Below are positions 59,801 to 64,000 of a DNA stretch of 64,000 nucleotides, in pieces. The notes under the pieces are model-generated. The model saw nothing but the letters and a program-made list of their open reading frames with translations, made no database searches and was not told the origin of the DNA. The translations under genes and the position numbers were made by a program. This DNA comes from Triglochin maritima (taxonomy: Eukaryota > Streptophyta > Magnoliopsida > Alismatales > Juncaginaceae): NCBI GenBank assembly GCA_963682175.1, contig OY821775.1, positions 12,000,501 through 12,064,500 of the forward strand. The letters are read 5' to 3'. Each line of letters opens with the position of its first letter. The first letter of the stretch is position 1.

Positions 59801-62626
59801 ACCATCCACAAGATCCCTTTAAGGTCCAGGTTTATGATTTTAAGTATTGTAAGAAGATATTTTGAAGAAAATGTTGAGATCAATAAGGATTTCAACGAAA
59901 GTAAATAACCTTCTAACCATGACTTAGTAAATGCCAATTTGGTACTGTACTACTGTTACACTCATGAAACCTTCTCTCAACACTTAAATAATGGGAATAA
60001 CTGTTCAACACTGAATCTTGCAGGTCCATGAAATAAACATTGGCCAGCATATATTTCTTGCAAATTAACATTTGCTAAACAGAAAGGAAGATATTGAAGA
60101 AATAAACATGTGCCCCATATATTCCCCAGAGAAATATATTCTACACTAGAGACATCAAATACTACATAGTATACACATAAACAACTGTTTGATTTTTTTG
60201 GGGTCGTATTTGTCTGATAATCTGATTGACTCGTTAATTTTAATAAAGTAATAACATTATAAGTCACTAATTACCAATAAAAAATAAGTGACTAATCTCC
60301 ACAAATATGAAATACCAAGCTCTTGATCACAAAGTTGGAAGAGTTATTCGGTTCACTACTCCACTCAAACAGTACACTACTTGTTAAGAATGGGATATGA
60401 ATTTGTTCCAAAAATGGCAGGATTCTTCTGCCAAAGGAAATTAGGCGCAAATTATTCAACTGAACCTGAAGGCCCCATTTCAGAGCTTTATAAGCAATCC
60501 TATATGAAAACAATAGATGCATTAGGTTTCAGCCAAGAAAATGGAGATTTTTAAGATTTAAGAAATATAAAGTAGAACAGGCCCTTCATCTATATTAAAG
60601 GAAATGGTTGAACACTTGTTTAACTTGTATTTTTAGACGTGAAAGATATGATCATGAATAATTTCAAATCAGTTTAACAGCAAACGGTCCTGTGAGGTGC
60701 TGTTCCGAATTCTCAATCACTCAGTAATAGTGTGACGGACCATCCTGGGATTATAGCCCCTCGTCAATGTTATATTATTTTCTGTGTATGCAGAACATGA
60801 GACTTGTTAGCAGCCTTGACATATTTTACACCTTAGGGTGTGCTTGGTATGAGGCTAACGGGCGGTGAAAAATTGAGGTAATTTTTCACCCCCTCAAGCA
60901 TGCTTGGAATGGAGGAAAGATTAGGGTGATGGAATTTATTACCCCCACATGGCGGTAATTCATTCCCCCTCTCTCATGTGGTAAAAATTATAGAAATTTT
61001 ATTTTCTCTTCTTTTTTCACTTCTAACACATTTATTTGGTAGAAATATATTATAGGACGACTAAAAACGAAATTTCACTCGATTTGTACTAATTTTGTCG
61101 AGTTGGGTTGGGTTTTCTCAAGTTTTGATATTATTACTCCATGGAATTTTCCCTTGCATACCAAACATGAGGAAAAGTAATTATTACTCTCCTAAAAGAT
61201 TACTCTCATAATTATTACTCCGGAATTTCTCCCTTTATATTCTACCCTCATTCCAAGCGCACCCTTAAAGAAAAACCAACGAAGAAAGACTTTCAACTCC
61301 AAATCTTCTTCAAACTATTCTTGCATGTACAAAAGTATTATTTGTATTCAAAAATAGCTGTTAAGAATAAAGCAAACTGTCATCTAGGAAGATAACATCT
61401 TCGCCTTTTAAGTTCACTAATAATGATCAAAACGGATGACCTACATTCATACACACCCAAATACATATATACAAGTCACAAGTGTTCTCTAAAAAGATTT
61501 AACTAATTAAATAGATGAAGCATAATGATACATTGTAGTATAGTAGTGAGGAATATTATGTTTTTCCCTTGATAAATAGTTGGACAAAGTGGTCTACTTA
61601 ATATCTTTTGCATAGACTATAAAGGCTATAGTAGATTAAAAAAAAATCAACGGGAAGTTCAAGACGGATAACCTACATACGTACACCTATATAAATGTAT
61701 ACAAGTGTTCACTAAAAAGATATAACTAATAAAATAGATGCAAGTATAACATTAGTATGAAGCATAATGATATATTACAGTATAATACTGAGGAGTACTG
61801 TGTTTTTTCCTTAATAAATAGTTAAGACAGAGTGGACTGCTTGATATTTTCTATATAGACTAAAGAGGCTATAATGGTAACTAATAAATTTTATTTCAAT
61901 AAGAAGTTGACAAAAACATAACCAACAAACCATCACCTCTTTCCAGCCTGGGATCCCACCCTCGGGAACCCACATAGGATGATCAAACCTGCAAGAATCT
62001 CCAAATTTACATGTTCTTGTCAACATATAATGAGCACAATCTTTCTCCCCAGATCTCTGCGGATAAATAGGCAGGTGGCTTGCAGTTTCATATCTAGGAC
62101 GCTTAACCAAAGAATTTGTAGAAAATAAAGCCTCGCTTTGCCCAATAGTATTATGGGTCCCCAAAACATTCTGATGATTGAGAGCTATATGTAGATATTC
62201 AAGAAATATAATAAGAATATAGAAGTATTATAGCTATTGCATAATAACTATGACTTTAACAAGATTACAACATGAGTTGCAGCCTGCGTCATCTACTCAA
62301 AACAGTGGAAAATATCATATGCTAATGTATATTTATAATATATCAAAATATCTTAATTCCTAAGCACTGTGCATTTGAAAATCTATATCATCGGAAGTAA
62401 GAATAAGTTTGGTTACCGAATGGTATATATCATATAAAAAAATTATGTTCTTCGTGAGGAAACTAATGGCTGAAAGATGCTTGTCAGGGAACTATGCTAT
62501 GTTTTTGTGGCATTACCATTTTCTCGTATAATATTGACTGTTGAGCTAGGCAATGCATTATGCAAAATTGAGGACATGTATGGATAACCAATCATCTCAT
62601 GCAAGTTAGGACGTGGAATTGTTGAA
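56821..62626 (-). CDS. HUA1: HUA1-type zinc finger CCCH protein (C3H37-like), 5' end not found
   Basis: In Arabidopsis, HUA1 is a nuclear RNA-binding protein that promotes correct AGAMOUS pre-mRNA processing. Exons in gene order: 62517-62626 (tentative), 61937-62184, 59584-59643, 59427-59492, 59279-59338, 58963-59187, 58695-58732, 58557-58603, 58338-58453, 58068-58121, 57136-57282 and 56821-57000; phases agree. All six CCCH fingers (C-x8-C-x5-C-x3-H) are visible, each introduced by a YPQRPGE/LPERP-like phrase. Finger 1 is [20 protein letters not shown] and finger 6 is [20 protein letters not shown]. Fingers 2-5 are each split across two exons. The spacer [10 protein letters not shown] between fingers 3 and 4 matches HUA1. 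The N-terminal exon with the start codon is not visible and may lie right of the window. A 2.3-kb intron (59644-61936) holds a Tourist-like MITE. Confidence 0.9.
60836..61264 (-). mobile_element. Tourist-like (PIF/Harbinger) MITE, intron of HUA1-like gene
   Basis: A 429-bp element with TTA on both sides (60833-60835 and 61265-61267) and ends GGGTGTGCTTGGTATGAGG and (inverted) GGGTGCGCTTGGAATGAGGG. It is the reverse-orientation relative of 14685-15111. Shared internal text includes the GTCGTCC/GGACGAC block and the TAATTATTACTCC tract. Confidence 0.85.
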
Positions 62627-63345
62627 CTTTGTAAGAAAGAGAACCACTAACTTATGAGACCACTGTCTGAACTCTGAACAATGAACCAAACTCTGAGGTT
62701 GTAAGAAACTTAGTAGCTAAGATTTAAGTGGTGCACCATTTGCAGCAAGTTGTAGATGTCAAGGACTTCTATGAAGCAACCTTAGGAAAGGAAAACATTC
62801 TGCAAGTAGATTTCGTAGAAGTGTGCGAGGGTTGAACGAATGTGTTCAGATCAAGATTGAATATCAGAAAGGTAAAGACACTAGAGGGGCATAATTTTGG
62901 CCCATGATGCGTATAAATATAGTTGTTATAAAGACGTGCAAAATCCAAAGAGATCGACCATTAATAGGAAAAAACCAAACAAAATGCCTCCTCATTCTGT
63001 GCATAATGTTATTTCATAATTGTAATAAAGATATACAAAATTACAGAGAATTAATGATTAATAAATTTTAAAAAAAATATCCCATGACTCTTTACATCGT
63101 GTTCAGTTAGCCTTTAGGATATTGTGAAGTTTTAGTTTGAATTGGAAAGCCCATGTTTACTGGGAATGAAATGGTTTCATTTCCATCTTTCTAACTGTAT
63201 ACCTATTTCTTTAAATATAAGTATATTCACATTTCTCAAAAGAGATGAGCGTATTCGTCTTTTTTTTACATTCATAATATCAAATGTAGGTTGGGATAAG
63301 GAACATAACAAGCTTTAGCCTTTGTAAAGAGAATAAGAATTCCCC
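62627..63345. other. Upstream intron or flank of the HUA1-like gene, nothing recognised
   Basis: AT-rich sequence without a convincing exon. It should be either intron or promoter of the HUA1-like gene, depending on where the missing first exon lies. Confidence 0.35.
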
Positions 63346-63443
63346 TAGAGGTGTCAATGGATCGGATAAGCAATCGATGTAGGTATATCCATATTTGTAT
63401 CCGCATAAAAGTATGGATATGGATTACTTGTGAATATGAAAAG
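63346..63443 (+). mobile_element. hAT-like MITE, left end only
   Basis: Begins TAGAGGTGTCAATGGATCGG, a common plant hAT terminus, followed by GGATATGGAT/ATCCATAT units. It is interrupted at 63444 by an LTR B copy, and its right end is outside the window, so no TSD can be checked. Confidence 0.5.
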
Positions 63444-64000
63444 TGAAGGGAATGTGTTCAAAAAGTTTTACTTTTAAATGTCAATTATTATGAATTGAAT
63501 GAGAAATCATTTTTTTCCTTGTTTATGTTATTCGTCTTTTAGAAGTGTTAAGGAAGATGCTCTTGTTCCTTGACCGTAGAGCTCTAAAAGATATTGGTTT
63601 ACATAAAACAAAAGATATTCGCAATCATGGTGATTAACATGGGACATTGATTACCGAGTTAAGATTGTCGTGTTGGTCATAGATCATTGTAGCTCTACAA
63701 GTGACTGACAACACGAGTACGCAAAAGAGAAAAATATTACTTTTGTATACTGAATAGACCTAGTAAGTAAAATATTATAGAAATGTGTTTCTGTGTCATT
63801 AATATTTTACTGTGTCCTCGGTCATTTGATATGAGATTTATATCCGATCACTTAAGGAGTGCTTAATTAGACTAGTGTCTTAAGCTATCAATGAGTGTAG
63901 TGCAAAGACATTAGTTAGTTAAGTATGACTTTTGTTGGAGAAGATAGTTAGTCAAAAGATTATCATTGCCCCTCTTAATTGAGTGATGATATTAGTGAGC
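63444..64000 (+). mobile_element. LTR family B, 5' part, cut by the window end
   Basis: Starts TGAAGGGAATGTGTTC and follows the B solo LTR from 36307 almost line by line for 550 bp. Shared blocks include TCAATTATTATGAATTG, AGTGTTAAGGAAGATGC, CCGTAGAGCTCTAAAAGAT and GATTGTCGTGTTGGTCAT. The left 5 bp are AAAAG; the matching right TSD would lie outside the window. Confidence 0.85.

Overview
This is nuclear DNA from a flowering plant, probably a eudicot; I cannot name the species. It holds intron-rich genes with GT-AG junctions, long AT-rich spacers, many MITEs with clear target-site duplications (TSDs), and layered LTR retrotransposon remains. All protein names come from recognising translated exons by eye. 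No searches were run, and coordinates derived from splice junctions may be off by one or two bases.

Genes from left to right: the 5' coding exons of plastid NADH-dependent glutamate synthase (minus, running off the left edge); SF3A3, the 60 kDa subunit of splicing factor SF3a (plus, 12 exons, 13.5-24.6 kb); a 1,023-residue Arg/Ser/Asp/Glu-rich, probably nuclear protein of unknown function (minus, 5 exons, 27.5-32.2 kb); a dead DYW-type PPR gene (plus, 45.7-49.1 kb) broken by nonsense codons, frameshifts, a deletion and a 1.9-kb solo LTR; ARPC2, the p34 subunit of the actin-nucleating ARP2/3 complex (minus, 9 exons, one GC-AG intron); an intronless conserved gene that may be a proteasome-assembly chaperone; a doubtful F-box/LRR-like fragment; and a HUA1-type protein with six CCCH zinc fingers (minus, 56.8-62.6 kb, 5' end not found). 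They are ordinary single-copy-type housekeeping genes and do not form a pathway cluster, although three concern RNA (SF3A3, HUA1-like, PPR).

The mobile DNA can be read in detail. Six probable hAT MITEs have 8-bp TSDs. Three Tourist-like elements have TAA/TTA TSDs. One Mutator-type foldback has a 9-bp TSD. There are two SINE-like fragments and four LTR families, here called A, B, C and D. Most copies are solo LTRs with matching 5-bp TSDs. The 10.1-kb block at 34.2-44.3 kb is a single family D solo LTR stretched by nested insertions: a hAT MITE, a B solo LTR, an inverted A solo LTR, and two further A-derived insertions inside that.

The most unusual signal is a dense, irregularly spaced array of the 10-bp palindrome CGGTCGACCG and its near variants. 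It occurs inside all four LTR families although their other sequences look unrelated. In families A, B and C the array lies upstream of the presumed promoter; in family D it lies downstream of it. I know of no named feature that explains this.
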